A program made the translations under genes and the position numbers. From Herbinix hemicellulosilytica (GTDB taxonomy: Bacteria > Bacillota > Clostridia > Lachnospirales > Lachnospiraceae): a stretch of DNA of 64,000 nucleotides. Below the pieces are notes generated by a model. That model did not search any database. It worked only from the letters and a program-made list of their open reading frames with translations, and was not told where the DNA came from. Positions 57,317 through 64,000 of this stretch are shown in pieces; within the stretch, counting starts at the first letter, position 1, and the number at the start of each line of letters is the position of its first letter. Location: the NCBI RefSeq assembly GCF_002904165.1, contig NZ_CVTD020000027.1, positions 40,262 through 104,261 on the forward strand. The letters run 5' to 3'.

Positions 57317-57859
57317 TTGGAAAAACATATTGTTGCACCTTTATCAAAAGAAGAGGTTCAAAATTTAAAAGCCGGTGATTATGTATACATAACAGGAGTA
57401 ATATATACTGCAAGGGATGCCGCCCATAAAAGAATGTATGAAGCCTTGCAAAAAGGAGAAGAAATTCCTTTTTCTCTGAAAAACAATGTAATTTACTATA
57501 TGGGCCCAAGCCCGGCAAGAGAAGGACAGATTATAGGTTCGGCCGGTCCGACTACAAGCAGCCGGATGGACAAATATACTCCTTTATTGCTGGATACAGG
57601 GCTTTTGGGAATGATAGGCAAAGGATACAGAAGCCAAAGTGTAATAGAATCCATTATAAAAAACAAAGCGGTATATTTTGTCGCGACAGGCGGTGCGGGA
57701 GCATTGCTGTCCAAATGTATCAAGAAGTCAAAAGTAATTGCTTATGAAGATTTAGGTACCGAAGCTATTCATGAGTTATATGTGGAAAATTTTCCGGTTA
57801 TAGTTGCTATTGATTCAAATGGAAATAATTTATATGAAAATACAGATATAATCAGTTGA
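57317..57859 (+). CDS. Class I fumarate hydratase, beta subunit
   Basis: A 180-aa C-terminal half of the two-subunit fumarase. Recognisable segments are LKAGDYVYITGVIYTARDAAHKRM, GPSPAREGQIIGSAGPTTSSRMD and GKGYRS. I take a TTG seven bases after GAGG as the start; an ATG two codons upstream is too close to that site. The stop codon TGA lies inside the -35 box of the tRNA-Ser promoter. Fumarase versus tartrate dehydratase cannot be told by eye. Confidence 0.88.
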   Translation: MEKHIVAPLSKEEVQNLKAGDYVYITGVIYTARDAAHKRMYEALQKGEEIPFSLKNNVIYYMGPSPAREGQIIGSAGPTTSSRMDKYTPLLLDTGLLGMIGKGYRSQSVIESIIKNKAVYFVATGGAGALLSKCIKKSKVIAYEDLGTEAIHELYVENFPVIVAIDSNGNNLYENTDIIS

Positions 57860-57884
57860 CAAAAGAAAGAGCTTTTGATATACT
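57856..57884 (+). promoter_or_regulatory. Promoter of tRNA-Ser
   Basis: TTGACA, 17-base spacer, TATACT. The -35 overlaps the fumarase beta stop codon. Confidence 0.88.
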
Positions 57885-57942
57885 AGGTTTGTTTCCGTTA
57901 GGTTTTCCTAATAAAAAAATAATTACTATAAATTCAGCAATT

Positions 57943-58032
57943 GGAGAAATACTCAAGAGGCTGAAGAGGCGCCCCTGCTAAGGGTGTAGGTCGGCGAAAG
58001 CCGGCGCGAGGGTTCAAATCCCTCTTTCTCCG
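57943..58032 (+). tRNA. tRNA-Ser (anticodon GCT)
   Basis: A 90-nt class II tRNA: acceptor GGAGAAA / TTTCTCC with discriminator G, anticodon stem CGCCC / GGGTG around CTGCTAA (anticodon GCT, reads AGC and AGT), a long variable arm (GTCGGCGAAAGCCGGC) and T-arm GAGGGTTCAAATCCCTC. CCA is not encoded. Confidence 0.97.
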
Positions 58033-58040
58033 TTAAAAAA

Positions 58041-58070
58041 AGCGAATCGAAAAATCGATTCGCTTTTTTT
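58041..58070 (+). terminator. Rho-independent terminator of tRNA-Ser
   Basis: A perfect 10-bp stem (AGCGAATCGA / TCGATTCGCT), 4-base loop, followed by Ts, 9 bases after the tRNA. Confidence 0.93.
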
Positions 58071-58108
58071 CGTGAAAAGTATATGTTTACAGAACAATGA
58101 AATAAAAC

Positions 58109-58477
58109 TCATTTATTATTCTGGTTTAATAAAAGGGATTGCATTGCTTTAAAGGTTTTGTCACTTATAACGTGTTCCATTTTGCAGGCATCTGCTGATG
58201 CAGTTTGATAATCCACGCCAAGTTTTACAAGAAATTCGGTTATAAGCTGATGACGCTCATAAATTTTTTCGGCTATTATACGTCCTTTTTCTGTAAAAGA
58301 AATATGACCTTTATCATCAACAACTATACAGTCTTCATTTTTTAACCTGGATAGAGCTCTGCTGACGGAGGCTTTTGATATGTTCATCTTATCCGATATA
58401 TCTACGGCACGTACTGCATTACCACTCTTTCCGAGAATCAAAATTGTTTCCAAATACATTTCACCGGATTCTTGCAT
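58109..58477 (-). CDS. DtxR-family iron-dependent repressor
   Basis: A 122-aa metalloregulator with an N-terminal winged helix (RAVDISDKMNISKASVSRALSRL) and a dimerisation/metal domain. The motif C-K-M-E-H-V-I-S-D aligns with the C-x-x-E-H metal site of DtxR/IdeR, which uses Cys, whereas Mn-specific MntR has an acidic residue there; I infer iron as the co-repressor. No SH3-like third domain is present. The ATG follows GGAGG by eight bases. It is divergent from feoA and presumably acts on the palindromes in the shared upstream region. Confidence 0.88.
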   Translation of the reverse strand: MQESGEMYLETILILGKSGNAVRAVDISDKMNISKASVSRALSRLKNEDCIVVDDKGHISFTEKGRIIAEKIYERHQLITEFLVKLGVDYQTASADACKMEHVISDKTFKAMQSLLLNQNNK

Positions 58478-58516
58478 ATTTTTCGCCTCCAACATTCATT
58501 TTTCAATATTTTACAC

Positions 58517-58545
58517 GTTATAAAATCTATAGTCAAGTTTGACAA
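58517..58545 (-). promoter_or_regulatory. Candidate promoter of the DtxR-family gene
   Basis: Minus strand: TTGTCA, 17 bases, TATAAC. An overlapping alternative is TTGACT, 17 bases, TAAAAT (58508-58536). Both fit; I cannot choose. Confidence 0.55.
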
Positions 58546-58552
58546 AATTTAC

Positions 58553-58581
58553 TTGACAGGTTACCTTAGGGTAACTATAAT
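58553..58581 (+). promoter_or_regulatory. feo promoter with nested operator
   Basis: Perfect TTGACA (58553-58558), 17-base spacer, perfect TATAAT (58576-58581). The palindrome GTTACC-TTAG-GGTAAC (58560-58575) occupies the spacer, so a bound repressor would exclude RNA polymerase. Confidence 0.9.
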
Positions 58582-58592
58582 TATTTTAATAG

Positions 58593-58608
58593 GTTAGCTA
58601 TAGGTAAC
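58593..58608. promoter_or_regulatory. Second feo operator copy
   Basis: GTTAGC-TATA-GGTAAC, the same 6-4-6 palindrome with one mismatch, 33 bp centre to centre from the first, i.e. about three helical turns. Confidence 0.8.
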
Positions 58609-58629
58609 TCATAAAAGAGGTGATTATAT

Positions 58630-58842
58630 ATGATGCCACTTAATTTGGCTGTACCCGGAGAGGAAAATGTAATTAAAAAAATATACGGAAGCCCTGAGAT
58701 TAAAAGACATCTGGAAAATCTCGGTTTTGTTGCCGGCGGGAGCGTAAGTATAATAAATATTCTTAACGGCAATGTAATTGTAAAAGTAAAAGAAGCACGT
58801 ATAGCAATTGATGACGAGATGGCCAGAAAGATTATGGTTTAA
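58630..58842 (+). CDS. feoA: FeoA domain protein (first copy)
   Basis: A 70-aa SH3-like FeoA protein that assists FeoB in ferrous iron uptake from the cytoplasmic side. The words VIKKIYGSPEIKRHLENLGFVAGGSVSII and ARIAIDDEMARKIMV fit the fold. A GAGGTG site precedes the ATG. It is the first gene after the iron-responsive promoter. Confidence 0.92.
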   Translation: MMPLNLAVPGEENVIKKIYGSPEIKRHLENLGFVAGGSVSIINILNGNVIVKVKEARIAIDDEMARKIMV

Positions 58843-58870
58843 CGATAAATTATTGTGGGAGGATATATAA

Positions 58871-59092
58871 ATGTATACATTGCGGGACGCAAAAGTAGGT
58901 CAGACCGTTAAGGTTGTTAAGCTTCACGGAGAAGGTGCAATAAAGCGCAGAATTATGGACATGGGTATTACAAAAGGAATTGATATTTATGTACGTAGGG
59001 TTGCACCGCTTGGAGACCCGGTGGAAATTACGGTACGCGGATATGAATTAAGCATACGCAAAGCAGATGCAGAAATGGTTGAAGTTGAATGA
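58871..59092 (+). CDS. feoA: FeoA domain protein (second copy)
   Basis: A 73-aa FeoA, closer to the canonical type: TLRDAKVGQTVKVVKLHGEGAIKRRIMDMGITKGIDIYV and DPVEITVRGYELSIRKADAEMVEV. Two tandem feoA genes ahead of feoB are common in clostridia. It follows the first by 28 bases. Confidence 0.95.
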   Translation: MYTLRDAKVGQTVKVVKLHGEGAIKRRIMDMGITKGIDIYVRRVAPLGDPVEITVRGYELSIRKADAEMVEVE

Positions 59093-59122
59093 TTATGATA
59101 GGGGAATACCTTTATTTTTTGG

Positions 59123-59151
59123 TCAACGAGTTAGCCATGGGTAACTAAAAT
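59123..59151 (+). promoter_or_regulatory. Third operator copy, possible internal promoter of feoB
   Basis: GTTAGC-CATG-GGTAAC (59130-59145) sits in a 17-base spacer between a weak TCAACG and a good TAAAAT (59146-59151), mirroring the geometry of the main feo promoter, 21 bases before feoB. Confidence 0.65.
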
Positions 59152-59171
59152 ATCAGAAAGAGAGGAAAATT

Positions 59172-61658
59172 ATGAGTTTAAAAATTGCTCTTGCGGGTAA
59201 TCCTAATTGCGGTAAAACAACTCTGTTCAATGTGCTTACGGGATCCAATCAGTTTGTCGGAAATTGGCCCGGTGTCACCGTCGAAAAAAAAGAAGGTAAG
59301 TTAAAAAAATATAATGATGTAACAATTATAGACCTTCCGGGAATTTACTCACTTTCTCCGTATACCTTGGAAGAAGTAATCGCAAGAAACTATTTGATTA
59401 ATGAAAAGCCGGATGTAATTCTAAATATAGTTGACGGAACCAATCTGGAAAGAAACTTATATCTTACTACTCAGTTAACGGAACTTGGAATACCGGTGGT
59501 TATAGCCATCAATATGATGGATGTAGTAAAAAAGAACGGCGACAAGATTAATACGGCAGAACTTTCCCGAAAGTTAGGCTGTAAGGTTGTTGAAATTTCC
59601 GCTCTTAAGGAAACCGGTATATCAGAGGCAGCAAAAGCAGCTATCGAAGCGGCAAAGAGTACCGAAACGTTTTCCAAACATATTTTTTCGGAACCGATTG
59701 AAAATGCTTTAAGTCAGATTGAAAAATTAATTGAAAGCAAAGTATATGAAAAGCAGTTTCGCTGGTATTCAATCAAAACTTTCGAGCGGGACGAAAAAAT
59801 TTTGGAAATACTAAAACTTTCGGAGGATGAACTTAATAAAGCGGAAGAGGTTATTAAATCAGTCGAGAATGAAATGGACGATGATGCGGAAAGTATTATA
59901 GCCAACGAACGTTATATTTACATAGCTTCGTTAATTAAAGACTGTTATAAGAAAAAGAATGCAGGCCATTTGTCTGCTTCAGATAAGATAGACAGAGTGG
60001 TGACCAACCGTTTTTTGGGTCTTCCTATTTTTGCTTTAGCCATGTTTCTTGTTTACTGGATATCCATGGTCGGAATAGGTGCGACTGCAACCGATTGGGC
60101 AAATGACGGACTGTTCGGAGACGGTTGGTATTTTCTTGGAATTGGAAGAAGCAAATATGAAGAAGTATCCCAAGAATATATTGATGCATTTAATGCCGTA
60201 AATGCTTTTTATGAACTTGATTTAGAAGCAGAGGATTTTAATTCGGATAAAGCACTTGCCGAAATGAAAGCTGTTTCGAAAAAAGAAACAGGTATCGCTT
60301 ATGTTGAAGACGAAGAAACTCTTGCTATACAGGAAATGACCGTATACTATGATGAGATTCCGAATGATGCGGATTATGAAACCACAATTGGAATTTCTTA
60401 TCTTGATGCTGTTGCATATTTTGAAGAAAGAGGGTTTGATGAACCGGATCCGGCAGATTACGGTATTTGGATTCCCGGTATACCGGTACTTGTAAGCAAT
60501 GGACTGGAAAATGTCGGTGTTGCAAAGTGGCTTTCAGGTTTAATCAATGATGGTATCGTGGCCGGTGTAGGTGCTGTTTTGGGCTTTGTGCCTCAGATGT
60601 TTGTACTGTTTTTCCTCCTTGCATTCCTTGAAGCCTGCGGATACATGGCACGTATTGCTTTTGTTCTTGACAGGATATTCCGTAAATTTGGGCTTTCGGG
60701 AAAGTCATTTATACCGATGCTGATCGGTTCAGGTTGCGGAGTTCCGGGTGTTATGGCTTCGCGTACAATCGAAAACGAACGTGACCGGCGTATGACAATT
60801 ATGACCACCACTTTTATTCCTTGCGGTGCGAAAGTGCCGTTTATTTCCATGATAGCCGGAGCTATTTTCGGCGGAAGCGCGTGGGTATCTACTTCTGCAT
60901 ATTTTGTAGGTATGGCTGCAATTATTATTTCCGGTATTATGCTTAAGAAAACAAGAATGTTTTTAGGAGATCCAGCTCCTTTTGTTATGGAATTGCCGGC
61001 TTATCACTGGCCTGCCCTTAAAAATGTGCTTCGTTCCATGTGGGAGCGCGGTTGGTCATTTATAAAAAAGGCAGGAACAATAATATTACTTTCTACGATT
61101 TTAGTATGGTTTACTACCCGTTTTGGATTTGTAGACGGAAGCTTTAGAATGCTTGCCGAGGAAGAATTGGATATGTCTGTCTTGGCAATATTAGGAAGTG
61201 CTATTGCATGGATATTTAGACCTCTCGGATGGGGTAACTGGCAGGCTACAGTAGCTTCTTTAACCGGTCTTGTGGCAAAAGAGAATATAGTAGGTACAAT
61301 GGGCATTTTGTACGGTGGCAAAGAGGCTACGGTTTATGAAACCATTGGCTCGGTATTTACTCCCGTAACCGGCTACTCATTTCTGGTATTTAATCTGCTT
61401 TGTGCTCCTTGCTTTGCAGCTATCGGTGCAATAAGAAGAGAGATGAATAACGCAAAATGGACCTGGTTTGCAATCGGATATCAATGTTTATTTGCCTATG
61501 CCGTATCACTCATGATTAATCAATTTGGAGTATTTTTTACCGGTAATTTAAATTTAGCCGGATTTATTACTGCTTTATTATTGTTGGCACTGATGGTATA
61601 TATGTTGTTCTTTAAAAAACAAGCTAAGACAACCAAACTTTCCAAAGTTAGGGTTTAA
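59172..61658 (+). CDS. feoB: Ferrous iron transport protein FeoB
   Basis: An 828-aa ferrous-iron permease in the cytoplasmic membrane. The N-terminal GTPase domain has G1 GNPNCGKTT, switch GNWPGVTVE, G3 DLPG and G4 NMMD; a helical GDI region follows, then the membrane domain with two Gate motifs (PMLIGSGCGVPGVMASRTIEN and CGAKVPF). Between the first two membrane segments is an acidic insertion of about 120 residues (about 310-430), making the protein longer than most FeoBs. It is followed by the Cys-rich accessory gene. Confidence 0.96.
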   Translation: MSLKIALAGNPNCGKTTLFNVLTGSNQFVGNWPGVTVEKKEGKLKKYNDVTIIDLPGIYSLSPYTLEEVIARNYLINEKPDVILNIVDGTNLERNLYLTTQLTELGIPVVIAINMMDVVKKNGDKINTAELSRKLGCKVVEISALKETGISEAAKAAIEAAKSTETFSKHIFSEPIENALSQIEKLIESKVYEKQFRWYSIKTFERDEKILEILKLSEDELNKAEEVIKSVENEMDDDAESIIANERYIYIASLIKDCYKKKNAGHLSASDKIDRVVTNRFLGLPIFALAMFLVYWISMVGIGATATDWANDGLFGDGWYFLGIGRSKYEEVSQEYIDAFNAVNAFYELDLEAEDFNSDKALAEMKAVSKKETGIAYVEDEETLAIQEMTVYYDEIPNDADYETTIGISYLDAVAYFEERGFDEPDPADYGIWIPGIPVLVSNGLENVGVAKWLSGLINDGIVAGVGAVLGFVPQMFVLFFLLAFLEACGYMARIAFVLDRIFRKFGLSGKSFIPMLIGSGCGVPGVMASRTIENERDRRMTIMTTTFIPCGAKVPFISMIAGAIFGGSAWVSTSAYFVGMAAIIISGIMLKKTRMFLGDPAPFVMELPAYHWPALKNVLRSMWERGWSFIKKAGTIILLSTILVWFTTRFGFVDGSFRMLAEEELDMSVLAILGSAIAWIFRPLGWGNWQATVASLTGLVAKENIVGTMGILYGGKEATVYETIGSVFTPVTGYSFLVFNLLCAPCFAAIGAIRREMNNAKWTWFAIGYQCLFAYAVSLMINQFGVFFTGNLNLAGFITALLLLALMVYMLFFKKQAKTTKLSKVRV

Positions 61659-61685
61659 GGATAAGTGGCAAAGGAGCTGATTGGG

Positions 61686-61853
61686 ATGAATTTTATAATA
61701 AGTAATCTAGCTACTATAGTTGTAGGGCTTTTACTTGTTGCAATTGTAGCGGGTATTATAATTCAGATGCGTAATGACAGGAGAAAAGGAAAATCCTTAT
61801 GCGTAAGTAAATGCAGTTCGTGTCCGATGGGCAGCTCCTGCCATAAGCGTTAA
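61686..61853 (+). CDS. FeoB-associated Cys-rich membrane protein
   Basis: A 55-aa protein: one membrane helix (about 8-28) and a short cytoplasmic tail with four cysteines (CVSKCSSCPMGSSC). Such small proteins commonly follow feoB in Firmicutes and may fill the role of FeoC. I chose the ATG nine bases after GGAG; an upstream GTG is less likely. Confidence 0.85.
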   Translation: MNFIISNLATIVVGLLLVAIVAGIIIQMRNDRRKGKSLCVSKCSSCPMGSSCHKR

Positions 61854-61893
61854 TAAGAAAAAGTACGAAAGAGCCTAAAAGGGGAATGATGTT

Positions 61894-62148
61894 ATGTATA
61901 GAACAATTATTGGCATAGACGGAATGGTATGTTCTATGTGTGAAGCGCATATTAACGACGCTTTACGCAGAGCATTTTCCGTAAAGAAAGTTTCATCATC
62001 TCATAAAAAGAAACAGGCTGAAATCATAAGTGATGAAAGATTAGATGAAGAGGATTTACGTAAAACCATAAATGAAACCGGTTACAGCATATTGTCGATT
62101 CAGACAGAACCTTATAAAAAGAAAGGTTTTAGCCTTTTTAAAAAGTAA
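61894..62148 (+). CDS. Heavy-metal-associated (HMA) domain protein
   Basis: An 84-aa protein with one HMA fold: the metal-binding loop is GMVCSMCEAHI (CxxC at about 13-16), then a Ser/Lys-rich middle and the TGYSILSI strand. HMA proteins usually carry Cu(I) or other soft metals. A short basic tail (KKKGFSLFKK) is added. As the last gene of the feo run it is probably co-expressed under iron limitation, but a link to iron is only inferred. Confidence 0.85.
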   Translation: MYRTIIGIDGMVCSMCEAHINDALRRAFSVKKVSSSHKKKQAEIISDERLDEEDLRKTINETGYSILSIQTEPYKKKGFSLFKK

Positions 62149-62223
62149 GCCGGGGAAAAATGATTTAAAAATAATAATTTGATTGTAAAAAAGATACGGC
62201 CATATTTAATATTGTTTAAGGTG

Positions 62224-62271
62224 AAAAAAGAACTCTGATACGATATATTATCGCTTTCAGAGTTCTTTTTT
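62224..62271 (+). terminator. Terminator of the feo operon
   Basis: A perfect 15-bp stem (arms AAAAAAGAACTCTGA and TCAGAGTTCTTTTTT), with an inner CGATA / TATCG pairing in the 18-base loop. Confidence 0.9.
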
Positions 62272-62346
62272 CTGTAAATAAAGTTAAATAAAAGTTAATA
62301 AATAAGTTTAAAATTGCCAAGCCGTATAAGAATTAAATAAAGGGTA

Positions 62347-62375
62347 TTGAAAAATTAGTTTATTTAAATCATAAT
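62347..62375 (+). promoter_or_regulatory. Candidate promoter of the GH5 cellulase gene
   Basis: TTGAAA, 17-base spacer, CATAAT (four and five matches), about 60 bases before the start codon. Confidence 0.55.
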
Positions 62376-62434
62376 GTAATTAATTTAAGTAAAAGTGCAT
62401 TTAATTATATATATTAAATCTTTTGGAGGCAAAT

Positions 62435-63691
62435 ATGAGAAAAAATAGATATTTTCTTTTAATTATGTTTTGTCTTTTTATAGGATTGACATATATATCA
62501 TGCACTAAAAAACAGGATATTACCGTAGAAAATGAATATACTTCCGAAGGTGATACTATAAATGACAATGATTCAAAGGATGAAGAAGCAAATGAGAAAA
62601 TAAACGAAACTGAAGACGAAGATATAAAAAAAGATAAAAATGAGAATGAAAAATCTTCTCTTACCATACGGGATATACCGTCTATGGAACTCATTAAAGA
62701 GTTTAGCATAGGCTGGAATCTGGGTAATACTTTGGATGCTACCGGAAGTTCTTATCTTAGCAGTGAGACTTCCTGGGGTAATCCCTATACCGAGAAAGAA
62801 GTATTTGATACCGTAAAAGAAGCAGGTTTTAACATTGTAAGAATACCGGTATCATGGGGAAAACACTTAGGTCCCGAACCGGATTATAAGATACAGGAAG
62901 AATGGCTTGACAGGGTAAATGAAGTAGTAGATTATGGAATAGATAACGGTTTATATGTCATTTTAAACATGCATCATGAAGAATGGCATTTTCCTTCATA
63001 TGAGAATTTTGAAAAAGCAAATACCATTTTAACGTCTGTTTGGGCACAAATTGCCGAACGCTTTAAATATTATGACGAACATCTTATATTTGAGGGAATG
63101 AATGAACCCAGGATGAAAGGAACTCCTTATGAGTGGACCGGAGGAAATGCCGAGGCCAGGGATGTAGTAAATAAACTTAACCAATCTTTTGTAGAAACAA
63201 TCAGGACGGGAGGAGGCAATAACCCGTACCGACATTTGATGATACCAACCTATGCCGCATCGTCCGATCCTAAAACATGGGAGGATTTTATAATACCGGA
63301 TGATGAAAAAGTTATTGTATCAATACATGCGTATACTCCTTATAATTTTGCCTTAAATAAAAACGGAACTTCCGTATGGAGTCCGGATAATCCGGAAGAT
63401 ACAGCTGAAATAGACAATTTAATGAATAATATATATGAACACTTTATCAATAACGGCCATCCTGTAATTATCGGAGAGTTTGGAGCTATGGATAAAAATA
63501 ATCTTGAGGATAGGGTTAACTGGGCCGAATATTATGTTCAAAAAGCATCCGAAAAAGGTATACCGTGTATTTGGTGGGACAACGGAGGATTTACAGGTAG
63601 CGGTGAACTGTTCGGATTATTGGACAGAAGAAGTTTCACCTGGAAGTATCCCGAGATAGTCAAGGCGCTAACAGGTAGGTCTGTTGAATAA
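62435..63691 (+). CDS. GH5 endoglucanase, lipoprotein
   Basis: A 418-aa secreted glycoside hydrolase family 5 enzyme. A signal sequence ends in the lipobox-like Y-I-S-C (about C23), followed by an acidic, low-complexity linker to about residue 70. The catalytic barrel has SIGWNLGNTLDATG, the proton donor in GMNEPRM and the nucleophile in VIIGEFGAMD. It should cleave beta-1,4-glucan chains outside the cell; no cellulose-binding or dockerin module is seen. The ATG after TTGGAGG is chosen. Its own promoter and terminator-bounded position suggest a monocistronic gene. Confidence 0.93.
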   Translation: MRKNRYFLLIMFCLFIGLTYISCTKKQDITVENEYTSEGDTINDNDSKDEEANEKINETEDEDIKKDKNENEKSSLTIRDIPSMELIKEFSIGWNLGNTLDATGSSYLSSETSWGNPYTEKEVFDTVKEAGFNIVRIPVSWGKHLGPEPDYKIQEEWLDRVNEVVDYGIDNGLYVILNMHHEEWHFPSYENFEKANTILTSVWAQIAERFKYYDEHLIFEGMNEPRMKGTPYEWTGGNAEARDVVNKLNQSFVETIRTGGGNNPYRHLMIPTYAASSDPKTWEDFIIPDDEKVIVSIHAYTPYNFALNKNGTSVWSPDNPEDTAEIDNLMNNIYEHFINNGHPVIIGEFGAMDKNNLEDRVNWAEYYVQKASEKGIPCIWWDNGGFTGSGELFGLLDRRSFTWKYPEIVKALTGRSVE

Positions 63692-63907
63692 TAAAAATTA
63701 ATTATTTAAATTATTTTATTGACTAAAAACAGATTTAGATGTTAATTATATATAGTACGGCTGTATCAGGTTTGTCTTTATCTTTTGTCAGACAACTGAT
63801 ATGTCCGAAATATATATAAAAAAGTTTTATTTTGCAATTTATTAGGAATTGGAATTTATTGTTGTAGCCTTTGTTCAAAAAATTATGAAAATTAAAAAAT
63901 AAAGTTG

Positions 63908-63936
63908 TTGACAAAGGAATTTCTGTGTGATATTAT
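63908..63936 (+). promoter_or_regulatory. Near-consensus promoter at the right edge
   Basis: TTGACA, 17-base spacer, TATTAT (six and five of six matches). There is no open frame or ribosome site in the remaining 64 bases. Confidence 0.85.
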
Positions 63937-64000
63937 TATTTCTGCTGACGCGCCAAGGGAGCTAAAAAAATCGGATAGGCGATAAAGTCAGTAAGGAACA
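63937..64000 (+). ncRNA. Start of an untranslated transcript, possible rRNA-operon leader
   Basis: The last 64 bases are less AT-rich than the preceding gap and lack a start codon with a ribosome site. A strong promoter followed by such a leader near gyrA is where many clostridia place an rRNA operon. The identity is inference; the window ends before any 16S sequence. The rest of this 309-base gap (63692-63907) holds nothing else I can support. Confidence 0.4.

Overview
The window is the replication-origin region of a low-GC, spore-forming Firmicute, most likely a Lachnospiraceae/Clostridia relative. The evidence is AT-rich DNA, spmA/spmB, an AbrB/SpoVT regulator, Soj/Spo0J with two perfect 16-bp parS sites, a SleL/YaaH-like LysM-GH18 protein, and families I associate with Lachnospiraceae (DUF3881, DUF4446). 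A lipoprotein GH5 cellulase hints at a plant-fibre degrader. Genus is not assigned. The origin lies in the roughly 400 bases between rpmH and dnaA (47.1-47.5 kb). Almost everything left of it is on the minus strand and almost everything right of it on the plus strand, so most genes follow their replication fork.

Left arm, read outward from the origin: rpmH-rnpA-yidD-yidC-jag-mnmE-mnmG-rsmG, a GNAT gene, a DegS/DegU-like two-component pair, parA-parB with parS sites, a DUF4446 gene, an HD-GYP gene, a DUF3881 gene and tRNA-Arg. Next comes a complete phosphate module (pstSCAB-phoU-phoP-phoR plus one unknown membrane protein) behind three 11-bp-spaced PHO-box repeats. An ISL3-family insertion sequence follows, with a perfect 8-bp target duplication that includes part of the dacF stop codon. 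Beyond it are dacF, a flavoprotein, trmB, a 49-aa unlisted small gene, trxA with a long hairpin in its leader, tRNA-Lys, the LysM-GH18 gene, a DUF1893 gene, an ABC importer of the TrpXYZ/COG2984 type, and a LacI-sensor/GGDEF protein. The far left is a B. subtilis-like yaaR-holB-ricT-yabB-rsmI-abrB-tatD-rsmA neighbourhood. It is interrupted by a TPR-MORN gene, spmA/spmB and the AmmeMemoRadiSam genes, and ends in the first codons of carB.

Right arm: dnaA-dnaN-S4 protein-recF-gyrB-gyrA, a two-subunit class I fumarase, tRNA-Ser(GCT), and a divergent iron locus consisting of a DtxR-type repressor facing feoA-feoA-feoB, a Cys-rich FeoB-associated protein and an HMA-domain protein. Then come the GH5 cellulase and, at the right edge, a near-consensus promoter driving an untranslated transcript that leaves the window, probably an rRNA-operon leader.

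No wholly new multi-gene system is evident. The most informative non-textbook signals are regulatory. A 16-bp palindrome exactly fills the 17-bp spacer of the feo promoter and recurs, with the same geometry, before feoB. There is also the IS insertion between the dacF stop codon and its terminator region, a 35-bp hairpin just ahead of trxA, terminator-like hairpins inside the rpmH-yidC cluster, and several enzymes with altered signature motifs (GH18, HD-GYP, GGDEF). All product names come from reading motifs by eye; no database search was run.
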